Shown here: piece by piece, positions 27,981 to 37,074 of the stretch | Position numbering within the stretch: position 1 is the first letter of the stretch | How the letters are laid out: each line of letters opens with the position of its first letter | Source of the DNA: an uncultured Thalassotalea sp. | GTDB lineage: Bacteria > Pseudomonadota > Gammaproteobacteria > Enterobacterales > Alteromonadaceae | Length of the DNA: 64,000 nt | Assembly: GCA_947492575.1 (NCBI GenBank) | Contig: CANLNK010000011.1 | Span: 1 to 64,000, forward strand | Direction of reading: 5' to 3' | Translations under genes and position numbers: made by a program | Notes under the pieces: model-generated | What the model saw: only the letters and a program-made list of their open reading frames with translations | Database searches by the model: none | What the model was told of the DNA's origin: nothing

Positions 27981-28679
27981 GTGATAAGTGACGTGTTATG
28001 GGCAAGTGCTAACGATTTGGATAGAGAATGGATACAGCAGGTAGTCGCTTTACTGGTTGGGCATGGCGCGTTTACCCTCTACCCAGCATTAAGCCAGTGC
28101 GATAATGCCGCCGAACGTTTAACCCGCTGGCTGACCTATCAGTTACCACGCGTTAAACAAGCTCACCTTGGCTGCCCAATTCACCAATGGCTGAATAGCA
28201 TTGGCGCGCAAGTGATCGTAGAAAAATGGCAGAGCCCCGAGCAATGGCCAAACCTGTATTGGCTACCTTTACCTGAGGTTGAAGGCCACGCGCAAGGCGG
28301 GTTGGTTTTGTTACCGGCACATTTTTTACCGGTATATATGAACGGCACAATACAAACCAGAACATTACAAGCAAACACACCGGCCAACGCCTGTATCTTT
28401 TGGTGCACTGCGCCTTTATCTAAAACAGGAAAGCGCGCTACCTTGCACCCCAAACAGCAAAACCGCGCATTTTGCCTGCCCAGTACGCCAGAACAAATAG
28501 GCAAATCATGTACGGGGTTATTACTGAGCGGTTTAAGAAAAGAAAGCCAAAAACGAAACGCCAACGTGATCAGTCACCAAATCAATCTAGCGCTGCTGCA
28601 CCACCTTTGTGGGCCGGAGAATGATGTGTGGATTAAAGCGAATTTTGGTGTCGTAACTCATTACGGTACCAAAAATTAG
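27981..28679 (+). CDS. Hypothetical island protein
   Basis: A 232-residue protein from a GTG at 27981 (another GTG is in frame at 27993). It has no obvious signal, membrane segment or motif: an acidic N-terminal half with NLYWLPLPEVEGHAQGGLVLLPAHFLP, a Cys pair (ACIFWCTAPLS) and a basic, helical C-terminal part. It lies between the iteron-like region and the RM operon and could be a mobilisation or replication accessory. I do not recognise it. Confidence 0.6.
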   Translation: MISDVLWASANDLDREWIQQVVALLVGHGAFTLYPALSQCDNAAERLTRWLTYQLPRVKQAHLGCPIHQWLNSIGAQVIVEKWQSPEQWPNLYWLPLPEVEGHAQGGLVLLPAHFLPVYMNGTIQTRTLQANTPANACIFWCTAPLSKTGKRATLHPKQQNRAFCLPSTPEQIGKSCTGLLLSGLRKESQKRNANVISHQINLALLHHLCGPENDVWIKANFGVVTHYGTKN

Positions 28680-28689
28680 AAGCCTGAAA

Positions 28690-28741
28690 AAAGAGTAACC
28701 CCTCACAGGGCGCTGATCTAACGGGTAGCGGGAGGGGTGTT
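28690..28741 (-). terminator. Probable terminator of the minus-strand RM operon
   Basis: AACCCCTC (28697-28704) pairs with GAGGGGT (28732-28738) across a 27-nt loop that can itself fold. On the minus strand it is followed by ACTCTTTTTTC. It lies between convergent genes; the T run favours the minus strand. Confidence 0.4.
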
Positions 28742-28876
28742 GTTGATGCGATTTTAATATCAAAAGATCAAATAGCTCAAGTAAGGCTTTTACTCAGGCT
28801 ACCGTTTGAACTATCCGGAACTTCCAGATGGTTTCACTTTGTACAATGCTTACCATTATTGCCCTTTAGTACCTGC

Positions 28877-31288
28877 TCATACAGTTTCAACCTCAACGGT
28901 CTCACCAACACTTCTCATTAATGAAGAAAACTGGTCATTATCCTGTTTGAGTCGCTCGATGATTTGTCTGGCAGTAGTTTGCATTTCAGGAACCTCCACA
29001 GGTGACGCGCCCCTTTCAAAGACTCCTGACAGATGAGAATACTCATTGTTAATCCTGTCTGTTAAGATCGCCGGAATACTATCTTCACCAAAAAAGGCAC
29101 TTAGGGTCTCTGGTGTCATGCCTTGATCGGGATATCTGTAATAGAGATAAATCTCAAAAAACTTCCTCGCATTGTTGGCAAAATTATAAAAGGTTACGTA
29201 GTTGGTATCATCGATAGCGTCAAGAGAGGCACATTTATGGATCTGATGAAACAGGTAATTAAATTCAGTCACATATTCTTTTAAGTAGGATGGCATGACC
29301 TGCAAGGTGGATTTTTTATCTTGTCTAACCACAACAAAGTAAGCTTTCTGACATTTCACCTTGTGGCCTTCGGCAGTAAGATAGCTGTCTTTCAGCCTCT
29401 TTAGATACTTCAAGAAATCAAGGTTGTGTGTTGAAACAAACAGTTGTGCAAATTTGCCCTTTTCGACCACTTCCGCATTCAATAAGCTATAAATAAAGAA
29501 AATATGATTACCATCGAGCGACGAGATAGGATCATCAATCCAAATAATGGGTTTTGAATCTTTGGTTGCGACATCATCCAACTTGGCCAAAAAGTAGCAG
29601 AATGCCAGCAAGCTGCACTCACCTTCGCTTAGGTGATAAGCTTTCTTACCGTCACGGATCACTTCAAACCGAATACGTTTTGCCTCTTGTGTTGGCCCTT
29701 CATCCTTTTTAGCTTCTAACGTCAAAAACTGATGCCCGAAAAAATTATTCAGATATTCATTTACCTTTTTAGCCCCTTTTTCTTCGTCATTCAGTTCACG
29801 TTTTTTAGCCGTAACTTGTGCTTGTTTTTCGGTAATATTCGCATTGATAGTCGCCTGTGCTTGTTGAGCCTCGTCTCTTTTCTGCCGTAAGGTTTCAATT
29901 GAATTGAGCTGTGTTTGGTAATCAATAGTAAGCAAGTACTCAGCAACCTCTTTCAATCGCAAGTCGGCTTTGGCCTTGGTTTGTTCGTCGGCTAATGAGC
30001 TGCTAAATAACTCTGATTGAGCGCAAAGGTCACTATAATCCTGCCAGATTTGCGTTAGATTCGCGGTACCGTCTGCGGGGCTCTCAAAGTCTTTAACGTT
30101 TAAAATATCACCTTTTCGCGCCTTCAGTTGCTTGGCTAGATTACCTAAAGCAAGCTGATAGTCTTTGGTTGCAGCTTTTAATCTGCAATCCAATGCGGTC
30201 AGTTGTGAGTAAAACTTGGAGTAAAAAACAGATTGATCAATGGTGAGTGCGGCATGAACTGTCTGGTTTTCGGTTTCAATCTTAGCGAGTAACGCATCAA
30301 TCGACTTTTCCAATAGCTCAGATTCTTCATCAAAGTGCTTATCAAGCTCAGCCCAGCGCTCAGCCGAAATATCATTGTCGCAAAATGCGCATTTTTCATA
30401 CTTGTTTCGATGATGAGTACGACCTTCATTGACCCAGCGGTTCAGCACTGCATCTTTTACTAAAGCCTGAATTTTGTCAGACTCACTAATGGGCTTGGTT
30501 ACCAGCGTTTCAACTTGTTGTGCCAAGCTCAAAAAACTTAGCTGAGGGGAAGAAAATCTGGGGATTGCAGGCAAAATCTTTTCATCAATCAGCTTTTCGT
30601 GCTCGCTCACTTGCTCTGATGTTAACGGCTGAAAATCAGGGCTACTTACAGTTGTGATATCGGCCTTTAATTTGGTGATGGTGTAGTTTTGGTCACCAAA
30701 ACGCTCAGGCTTGTATTTAATGCCGATGTCTTTATTAGTCGCTTTATCACCCAATTGTTTTTCTAGACTATCATTCGATTGTTTATGAGAGGCAAAGGCA
30801 TTGCTGTATGCAACTGCGGCCTGCTTTTTGCCGGCAAACAAACCGGATTCTTGCCCTTCAATACTAGAACCGAGTTCTGCCTCAAGAGCTTCAATCTCTT
30901 TTTCGATCTTATTATTGTCATCGCCTAAAATGGCAAATGGCTCAATGCTGTCGTCAGGATTAGTGATAAATCGAAGGTTATCTCTAATAAAGTCTTCATT
31001 GAAAACGCGAATGTTCTTGTCGTGGGTGGTTAAGGCCGCGAGTGTTACATCTGAGTTGTCAGCAAAGTTTAGTTGAAACGAAGGCGCGCCATATTTGTCT
31101 GATAAAGTGCGTGTCTCTAGAGCACGAGCAATACGCGACAGTGTGGTCTTACCGGAATAGTTGCGCCCATAGATGATGTTGATATCAACAAAGTTCTGAA
31201 CGGCGCCGCCTTTGTTTTTAACTTCACTATCCCAGCTAAAATCGTCAAACACACCAAGCTTTTTAATGTGCTGAATTTTCTTTAGCAT
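28877..31288 (-). CDS. RloC-like anticodon nuclease, AAA_13 ATPase
   Basis: An 803-residue ABC/SMC-like ATPase of the PrrC/RloC type. Walker A GRNYSGKT (41-48) precedes a long coiled coil interrupted by a CxxC (C300-A-F-C303), as in the RloC zinc hook. The signature LSEGE is at 553 and Walker B IIWIDDPISSLD at 581-592. The C-terminal domain has R708-x3-E712 (NNARKFFEIYL) and H752 (NNEYSHLSG), matching the Arg-Glu-His triad of these tRNA anticodon nucleases. RloC/PrrC cut tRNA when DNA is damaged or the partner type I RM is inhibited by phage. It follows hsdR by 42 bp, so it is likely the abortive-infection backup of this operon. Confidence 0.85.
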   Translation of the reverse strand: MLKKIQHIKKLGVFDDFSWDSEVKNKGGAVQNFVDINIIYGRNYSGKTTLSRIARALETRTLSDKYGAPSFQLNFADNSDVTLAALTTHDKNIRVFNEDFIRDNLRFITNPDDSIEPFAILGDDNNKIEKEIEALEAELGSSIEGQESGLFAGKKQAAVAYSNAFASHKQSNDSLEKQLGDKATNKDIGIKYKPERFGDQNYTITKLKADITTVSSPDFQPLTSEQVSEHEKLIDEKILPAIPRFSSPQLSFLSLAQQVETLVTKPISESDKIQALVKDAVLNRWVNEGRTHHRNKYEKCAFCDNDISAERWAELDKHFDEESELLEKSIDALLAKIETENQTVHAALTIDQSVFYSKFYSQLTALDCRLKAATKDYQLALGNLAKQLKARKGDILNVKDFESPADGTANLTQIWQDYSDLCAQSELFSSSLADEQTKAKADLRLKEVAEYLLTIDYQTQLNSIETLRQKRDEAQQAQATINANITEKQAQVTAKKRELNDEEKGAKKVNEYLNNFFGHQFLTLEAKKDEGPTQEAKRIRFEVIRDGKKAYHLSEGECSLLAFCYFLAKLDDVATKDSKPIIWIDDPISSLDGNHIFFIYSLLNAEVVEKGKFAQLFVSTHNLDFLKYLKRLKDSYLTAEGHKVKCQKAYFVVVRQDKKSTLQVMPSYLKEYVTEFNYLFHQIHKCASLDAIDDTNYVTFYNFANNARKFFEIYLYYRYPDQGMTPETLSAFFGEDSIPAILTDRINNEYSHLSGVFERGASPVEVPEMQTTARQIIERLKQDNDQFSSLMRSVGETVEVETV

Positions 31289-31330
31289 CCTAAACCTCCT
31301 TGTCGTTGCTCACTCGGCCGCAAGCTGCCA

Positions 31331-34300
31331 TCAATAATGCTCTTCTATATACCCATATGCCTTTTGGAACAGCTCTTTATCTTTACCAAGACCAAACTGG
31401 GCAAGTGTTACCAGCAGCGCCTTTTGAATTTCACGCGGGCCGCTGTTGGAGTTTTGCCAACCTTCAAACCGGGTGGCTTTAACGATCTTGTCGATCTGCT
31501 CTACCACATCGCCGATTAGTTTCGGCGTGGTTTCTGGGCGAGTTTCCAGGAAGAGTTTGGTTAAGGCCTGCTTGTTGTCCTCTTCGGTCACCACATGCTC
31601 GCCAGTTTCTCGCTCAGCTTGCACCGTGTCTTTGGCGGCATCTAACAGGCCTTTTAACCAGTCGATGGCTTTGATGACGCCAGACTCATAGTCTTGGCGC
31701 AGTTTTTCTAAGCGTTCACCTAACTCGACAAACTTAGGGTCGTTACTGCCACGCAGGCGGCCCATCAAGTCAATTTCGAGGCGTTTGGCGCGTTGCTCTT
31801 GTTCTTTGTCGGTCAGGGTGAAAATGGCATGCTCATCCATGATCAGCTCGTCGATATCGTCGCGGATGCGATTGATGTCGGTGTGCTCGTGGATCATCTT
31901 GATGGTTTCAGGACCAAGAGCCGCCCACACCAAAGCGCCGGTTTGGCCGACTGGGCGCACTGATTCGTAAATCTGTGCCAGCCATTTATAGTCTTTGCGA
32001 TACGGAGCTAAGAAGGTGTCTGGGTTAATGGCCGACCATAGCTTGGCTAGTACGCCGAAGCTGGCGGCAAATTCATCGCGCTTTTCATTGGTCGGCAAAC
32101 ATTCTTGCGCCGCCATAATGCCTTCGAAACCTTCTAAGGTTCGATCTACGTTAGGGAAGAAGGACAAACATTTATCTAACTGGGCGGGTAATAACTCTTT
32201 AAAGGCTTCAATGCCTTCCACCACGCCATCAATCTCTTCCGGGTTGTAGGCCAGCGCGGTGCGCAGGTTTTCAAACACGCCAAGGTAATCAATGATAAGG
32301 CCCATGTCTTTGCGCACATCGTCTGTTTCGTACAAGCGGTTGGTGCGGCACATGGCCTGTAGCAGCGTGTGGTCGCGCAGTGGTTTATCCAAGTACATGC
32401 AGTAGCAGATTGGCGCGTCAAAGCCGGTGAGTAACTTGGCGGTGACGATGATCAGCTGCAACGGATGCTTGGGGTCTCTAAAGCTTTCGATTAAGTCTTT
32501 CTGGGTTTTGTCTTCGGCATCAATCTGCTGCCAACGCTCAAAATCTGCTTGTTTAATCGGCAGCTCTAAATCGTCGTGCCACTTACGCCAGTCTTTATTG
32601 AGCTTGTCTTTTTTACCGCCTTCTTCGGCTTTTACGGGTGCCTGGTCGACGTTCATCACCACTTCAACGGCATCAAAGCCAAGCTTTTCACCCAGTAAAT
32701 AATACATCTGCACGCAGGCATCGCGGTCGTAAACTACGACCATACCTTTCATCTTTTTCGGCTTAACGTGGCTGGTAAAATGTTCGGCAATATCATTGCT
32801 GACAGCGGCCATGCGCTTGGGCGCTTTGAGCATCACCGCTAATTTGCCCGCGCGTTTAGAGAGCGCCGCTTTTTCTTCGTCGTCGAGATTATTGTCTTTG
32901 GCAAGCTGCTCAAATTCTTGGTTGATGGCATCACGGTCTACCCGTAGCTCCGCCAAACGTGGCTCGAACTTCACCGGGTTAGTGGCGCCATCGCGGATTG
33001 ACTGTTTGTAGCTGTAGCGATTCATATAGCGTCCGGGGTCTTCCTCGGCGCCAAATAGTTTGAAGGTATTGCGGTCGATACCGGAAATCGGTGTACCGGT
33101 TAAACCATAGAAGTGAGCATTGGGAAGCGCCCAGCGCATTTTCTCGCCCAAGCCACCTTCTTGGGTACGGTGAGCTTCGTCTACTAACACAATAATGTTG
33201 TCGCGGTTGTTAAGGCCGTTAGGGTTGCCCTCAATGATCTCAACATCTTTAAACTTAAAGATGGTGGTAATTAAAATGCCACGGCTGTCTTGCTCTATAT
33301 GTTCGCCAAGCTTTTTGCAGCTTTGTACTTTGATGAGATTTTTAACGTCGGCACCGCCAAAGGTCTCGTTGATTTGGCTGTCTAGGTCACGGCGGTCTAC
33401 CACGATCAATACGGTGGGGTTTTTCAGGGCATTATCACTGCGCAGCATCTTGGCGGTGTAGAGCATCAATAACGATTTACCCGAGCCCTGGAAATGCCAG
33501 ATCAGTCCTTTTTTCGGGTAGCCCTTGCGAACGCGCTCCACTATTTGCTTGGCCGCTTCAAACTGTGGGTAACGCGGCAGAATTTTAATGCGCTTGGGTG
33601 GGGTGTTTTTACCGGTTTTCACCGTTGAAAACAGCGCGAACGATTCCAGCAACTGCAATAAGGTTTGCGGGTTTAACAAGCCCTCACAGCTATCCAGCAC
33701 CGATGCCAAGCCGGGCAAAATGTCCTCGCGCAGGTCGGTATTGTGCCAAGGGCCCCAATCTTTTACCCGAGCATTGATGGCGCCATAAGCAAAGGTTTTT
33801 CCTTCACTGGCAAAACAGAGCAGGTTGGGCACAAAGTAAGGTTCAACGTTCTTCCAGTAGTGCTTTTTACCGCCCATAAAATCAGCGGCGCCGTCTTGCC
33901 AAGTCACACTCGGGCGGGTAGCGGTTTTCACTTCACCCACCACCAAGGGAATACCATTCACATAGAGCACAATATCAAAATACACTTCGGTCGCCGCGAT
34001 ATAGTGCACCTGTTGAGACACCACAAAGTGGTTTTTGTCGATGTTGTCGAAATCAATCAGGTTGATGGTGATATGGTCGCCATTCTCACCGAATGGTAAG
34101 GTTTTTTCGGCCATTAACCATTCATGAAAATTCTCGTTGGCTTTTACCAGACCGGTATGCCGCGCTTCCAGTACCACGCCCCGCAGCTTGTAAATCACCT
34201 CATCGGCGTAATCGGGTTGCTTGGCGATATCGGGGTTTAACGAACACAATGCGTCTTTAAGCCACTCATCAACGAAAATATCCTGCGCTTGCTTAGGCAG

Positions 34301-34393
34301 GTTTTCACCATGGCAGTAAGTCCATTTGATGCCGCCTAAACCCTTTAAGAGGTCGATAATTCCATTTTCTGTGACGGTTTGTTCGTTAAACAT
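31331..34393 (-). CDS. hsdR: Type I restriction enzyme, R subunit
   Basis: A 1020-residue motor and nuclease subunit. The N-terminal PD-(D/E)xK nuclease has D140 (YFDIVLYV) and E154-x-K156 (VVGEVKTAT). The SF2 translocase has Walker A FQGSGKS (301-307), DEAH at 405-408 (VLVDEAHRTQ), and later motifs FYGLTGTPI and LLTGFDAP. A helical C-terminal region probably contacts HsdM. It cleaves unmodified DNA after translocation. It starts 2 bp after the hsdS stop. Confidence 0.96.
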   Translation of the reverse strand: MFNEQTVTENGIIDLLKGLGGIKWTYCHGENLPKQAQDIFVDEWLKDALCSLNPDIAKQPDYADEVIYKLRGVVLEARHTGLVKANENFHEWLMAEKTLPFGENGDHITINLIDFDNIDKNHFVVSQQVHYIAATEVYFDIVLYVNGIPLVVGEVKTATRPSVTWQDGAADFMGGKKHYWKNVEPYFVPNLLCFASEGKTFAYGAINARVKDWGPWHNTDLREDILPGLASVLDSCEGLLNPQTLLQLLESFALFSTVKTGKNTPPKRIKILPRYPQFEAAKQIVERVRKGYPKKGLIWHFQGSGKSLLMLYTAKMLRSDNALKNPTVLIVVDRRDLDSQINETFGGADVKNLIKVQSCKKLGEHIEQDSRGILITTIFKFKDVEIIEGNPNGLNNRDNIIVLVDEAHRTQEGGLGEKMRWALPNAHFYGLTGTPISGIDRNTFKLFGAEEDPGRYMNRYSYKQSIRDGATNPVKFEPRLAELRVDRDAINQEFEQLAKDNNLDDEEKAALSKRAGKLAVMLKAPKRMAAVSNDIAEHFTSHVKPKKMKGMVVVYDRDACVQMYYLLGEKLGFDAVEVVMNVDQAPVKAEEGGKKDKLNKDWRKWHDDLELPIKQADFERWQQIDAEDKTQKDLIESFRDPKHPLQLIIVTAKLLTGFDAPICYCMYLDKPLRDHTLLQAMCRTNRLYETDDVRKDMGLIIDYLGVFENLRTALAYNPEEIDGVVEGIEAFKELLPAQLDKCLSFFPNVDRTLEGFEGIMAAQECLPTNEKRDEFAASFGVLAKLWSAINPDTFLAPYRKDYKWLAQIYESVRPVGQTGALVWAALGPETIKMIHEHTDINRIRDDIDELIMDEHAIFTLTDKEQEQRAKRLEIDLMGRLRGSNDPKFVELGERLEKLRQDYESGVIKAIDWLKGLLDAAKDTVQAERETGEHVVTEEDNKQALTKLFLETRPETTPKLIGDVVEQIDKIVKATRFEGWQNSNSGPREIQKALLVTLAQFGLGKDKELFQKAYGYIEEHY

Positions 34394-34395
34394 AT

Positions 34396-35571
34396 CTATC
34401 CCTTCAAGCTATCTGAAATCACGCGAATTTTTAGCTTCCCGTTCATGCTACTTCTATTCTTTACATCAATAAGGCAGTCATATGCATCATCCAACTTCTG
34501 AGCAATGACATTCTGAGTTGAGATATCCGGTAGGTTGATAGGGCATTTCATCAACTCCTTTCTCGATATGTTGTATCTAGTTATACCTTGCGCTAACTTT
34601 CTTAACTCTTTTCGAAAAAAAGCTGATCTAAGATAATGAGCAAGAAACCCTATAGCTACTTTATTGGTGTCAGGACGAAACCCAACGCAAAAACTGTTTA
34701 AATATAAGTCACTGCCTATAGTCTCACTTAATAATACCGATGACATTCCAACTTCATGGGGTGTTTCTGATGAAACTGTGAAAAATACATCGCCTTTTTT
34801 CACTTTATTCTGAGCCTCACCATGCGACACCATAACTCTCGAAAAATCACTTCTATCAATAATCTGGCTCGAAAATACATCCATATATGAAACATACATG
34901 GCGTTACCGTTCTCATTGAAGTGGCTCGCATTTTTCCCTTGTAGACCACCAAAAGTAAAACCAATGTCACCCAAGGAACGTTTAGATTTAGCTACAACAT
35001 CAGAAATGAGCTTCTCGCGTAACCTTCTGTAAAATTGATGCGTAGCATCATAGAGAGCTAAAGACTTTTCTTCTGCATCAGTAACGGCTTTATAAAGCTT
35101 CACCAGATCCACCTGCTTATCTTGAGGAGGAATTGCAAATTTCTGCTCAGATAATACTTTCCATTTTATGGTGGGTGATAATGAACCTTCAGAAACCGCT
35201 ACTGCACGCTCCATAAACGCATCTGACTGCATAAAGAATGGCAGAAATTCAGGTATTACATTTTTAGGATTCGCTTCAAGCACCATAGCATGTGCCGAAC
35301 AAATACAATCCCAGTCTGCCACAGCCACTTTGCGCTGATATGCCCGGCGTTTACCAAAAATAATCTGACCTTTTTTGACCAACAGTTTTTGCCCAGCAAC
35401 ATCGCTTGGCACACCATGACGCTTTATTTTTAGGCTATCTGGGTCCAAATGCTCTAGGCCCACATACACTTCTAGCTCAGTTTCACTCGGTTCAACACGT
35501 TTGGAAATGTGTTTGGCGATATCGCCAAACTTCACCATTTGCCAGCCTTCGGGTAATTGTTGCTCAGTCAT
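34396..35571 (-). CDS. hsdS: Type I restriction-modification, specificity subunit
   Basis: A 391-residue HsdS. The N-terminal half begins LPEGWQMVKFGDIAKH; a conserved helical spacer follows (about 170-200). A second target-recognition domain starts at KRSLGDIGFTFGG. It sets the bipartite DNA target for both methylation and restriction. It is the only HsdS in an operon with two HsdM genes. Its AT-rich second TRD looks different in base composition from hsdR and hsdM, typical of TRD exchange. Confidence 0.92.
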   Translation of the reverse strand: MTEQQLPEGWQMVKFGDIAKHISKRVEPSETELEVYVGLEHLDPDSLKIKRHGVPSDVAGQKLLVKKGQIIFGKRRAYQRKVAVADWDCICSAHAMVLEANPKNVIPEFLPFFMQSDAFMERAVAVSEGSLSPTIKWKVLSEQKFAIPPQDKQVDLVKLYKAVTDAEEKSLALYDATHQFYRRLREKLISDVVAKSKRSLGDIGFTFGGLQGKNASHFNENGNAMYVSYMDVFSSQIIDRSDFSRVMVSHGEAQNKVKKGDVFFTVSSETPHEVGMSSVLLSETIGSDLYLNSFCVGFRPDTNKVAIGFLAHYLRSAFFRKELRKLAQGITRYNISRKELMKCPINLPDISTQNVIAQKLDDAYDCLIDVKNRSSMNGKLKIRVISDSLKG

Positions 35572-37074
35572 TTACTGCTCCACCTTGCAAACTTCAGTCT
35601 CAAATCCCAGCTCAGCAAGGCTGTGGAATAACTTATTGGTCTGTTTCTTCAATTGCACACGGCTAACTTTCCATGCCTCGATGGCATGCTCAATATCGTG
35701 TACTTCGCCATTGTTTTGCGCCTGCACATAAAGCGGAATCGACAGGTTGTAGAGATTCTCTTTAAGGGTATCGATGTCCACCAACGCAGTAATGTCGCTC
35801 TGCTTCTCAGGTGCAAAATACGCCTCGCACAGTACGGTTAAATCCTCATCAGACAGGCGACTATGGGCACGCTCTCGGGTAACGTGTTCCACGCCATTAA
35901 TAAACAACACCTTGTTTTTGCGCTCAAACGGTTTATTGCAATTGAGCACCACCACGCAGGATTCCATCGGCGAGTTGTAAAACAGGTTTGGCCCAAGGCC
36001 AATCACCGCTTCGATAATGTCCGACTCAATCACTTGTTTACGGATGCTTTGCTCGGAATCACGGAACAATACGCCGTGTGGCCAGAGCATGGCGGCGCGG
36101 CCAGTGTCGGGTTTCAGGCTTTTGATGATATGGGTGTAAAACGCATAGTCGGCGCAGCCTTGCGGTGGTACGCCGTAGAGGTTGCGGCCGTATGGGTCAG
36201 CGGCAAACTTATCGCGGTTCCACTTTTTGATGGAGTAAGGCGGATTGGCGAAAATCACATCAAACTGCTTGAGCTGATCGTTTTCAATAAACTTAGGTTC
36301 AGCCAATGTGTCGCCGCGCAGCACATCGAACTCTTCAATGTCGTGCAGGAACATATTCATTCGGGCAATCGCCGAAGTGAGCAGGTTTACTTCTTGGCCG
36401 TACAAATGAACGCTGCGCCACTCTTCACCTCTTTCACGCAGATCCATCACCGCATTCAGCAACATACCGCCGGTGCCACAGGTAGGGTCATAAGCGGTTT
36501 CACCGGGTTTTAAGCCCATGATGCGGGTCATTAGATGCACCACGGTACGGTTGGTATAAAACTCGGCAGCTGTATGGCCCGAGTCGTCGGCGAATTTTTT
36601 GATGAGGTATTCGTAAGCCTCACCCAGATCATCCTGGGCGACCGATTTAATCCCCAGCGGAATTTTACTGAAGTGTTCAATCAGATCAGATAGCAGGTGA
36701 TCGGGCAGGCGCTCTTTATTGGTCCACTGAGCATCACCAAACACCCCATGTAAGCGCGGGTTGTTGGCTTCAATTAAACGCAGTGCGTTTTGAATGGCCT
36801 CACCAATGTTTTTGCTGGTGTGGCGCACTTTTTCCCAGCGGGCTTCTTGTGGAATGTCAAAACGGTGGAACATGGGCATTGCTGCGTATTCGGCATCGCC
36901 TTCATGGATCTCCAATGCTTCGGTGTATTCTTCTAAATACACATCCGACAGGCGCTTATAAAACAGTAGTGGAAAGATGTACTGCTTGTAGTCTGAGGCG
37001 TCGATTTGGCCGCGCAAAAACTCGGCTGCGCCCCAGAGTAAATCCTCTAATTTTTTCTTATTTAATGCGCTCAT
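35572..37074 (-). CDS. hsdM: Type I restriction-modification, M subunit (second copy)
   Basis: A 500-residue N6-adenine methyltransferase: N-terminal HsdM_N domain (IDASDYKQYIFPLLFYKRL), SAM motif DPTCGTGG (196-203), catalytic NPPY (277-280), C-terminal helical tail. It abuts hsdS (stop and start adjacent) and overlaps the AlbA_2 gene by 4 bp. About half its residues match the first HsdM in this operon by eye, with both active sites intact. Being next to hsdS and hsdR it is the likely primary partner. Confidence 0.95.
   Translation of the reverse strand: MSALNKKKLEDLLWGAAEFLRGQIDASDYKQYIFPLLFYKRLSDVYLEEYTEALEIHEGDAEYAAMPMFHRFDIPQEARWEKVRHTSKNIGEAIQNALRLIEANNPRLHGVFGDAQWTNKERLPDHLLSDLIEHFSKIPLGIKSVAQDDLGEAYEYLIKKFADDSGHTAAEFYTNRTVVHLMTRIMGLKPGETAYDPTCGTGGMLLNAVMDLRERGEEWRSVHLYGQEVNLLTSAIARMNMFLHDIEEFDVLRGDTLAEPKFIENDQLKQFDVIFANPPYSIKKWNRDKFAADPYGRNLYGVPPQGCADYAFYTHIIKSLKPDTGRAAMLWPHGVLFRDSEQSIRKQVIESDIIEAVIGLGPNLFYNSPMESCVVVLNCNKPFERKNKVLFINGVEHVTRERAHSRLSDEDLTVLCEAYFAPEKQSDITALVDIDTLKENLYNLSIPLYVQAQNNGEVHDIEHAIEAWKVSRVQLKKQTNKLFHSLAELGFETEVCKVEQ

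Noticed and set aside
35863-36513. Long plus-strand frame of 216 codons
   Set aside because: It is fully antisense to hsdM2, whose motifs are intact.
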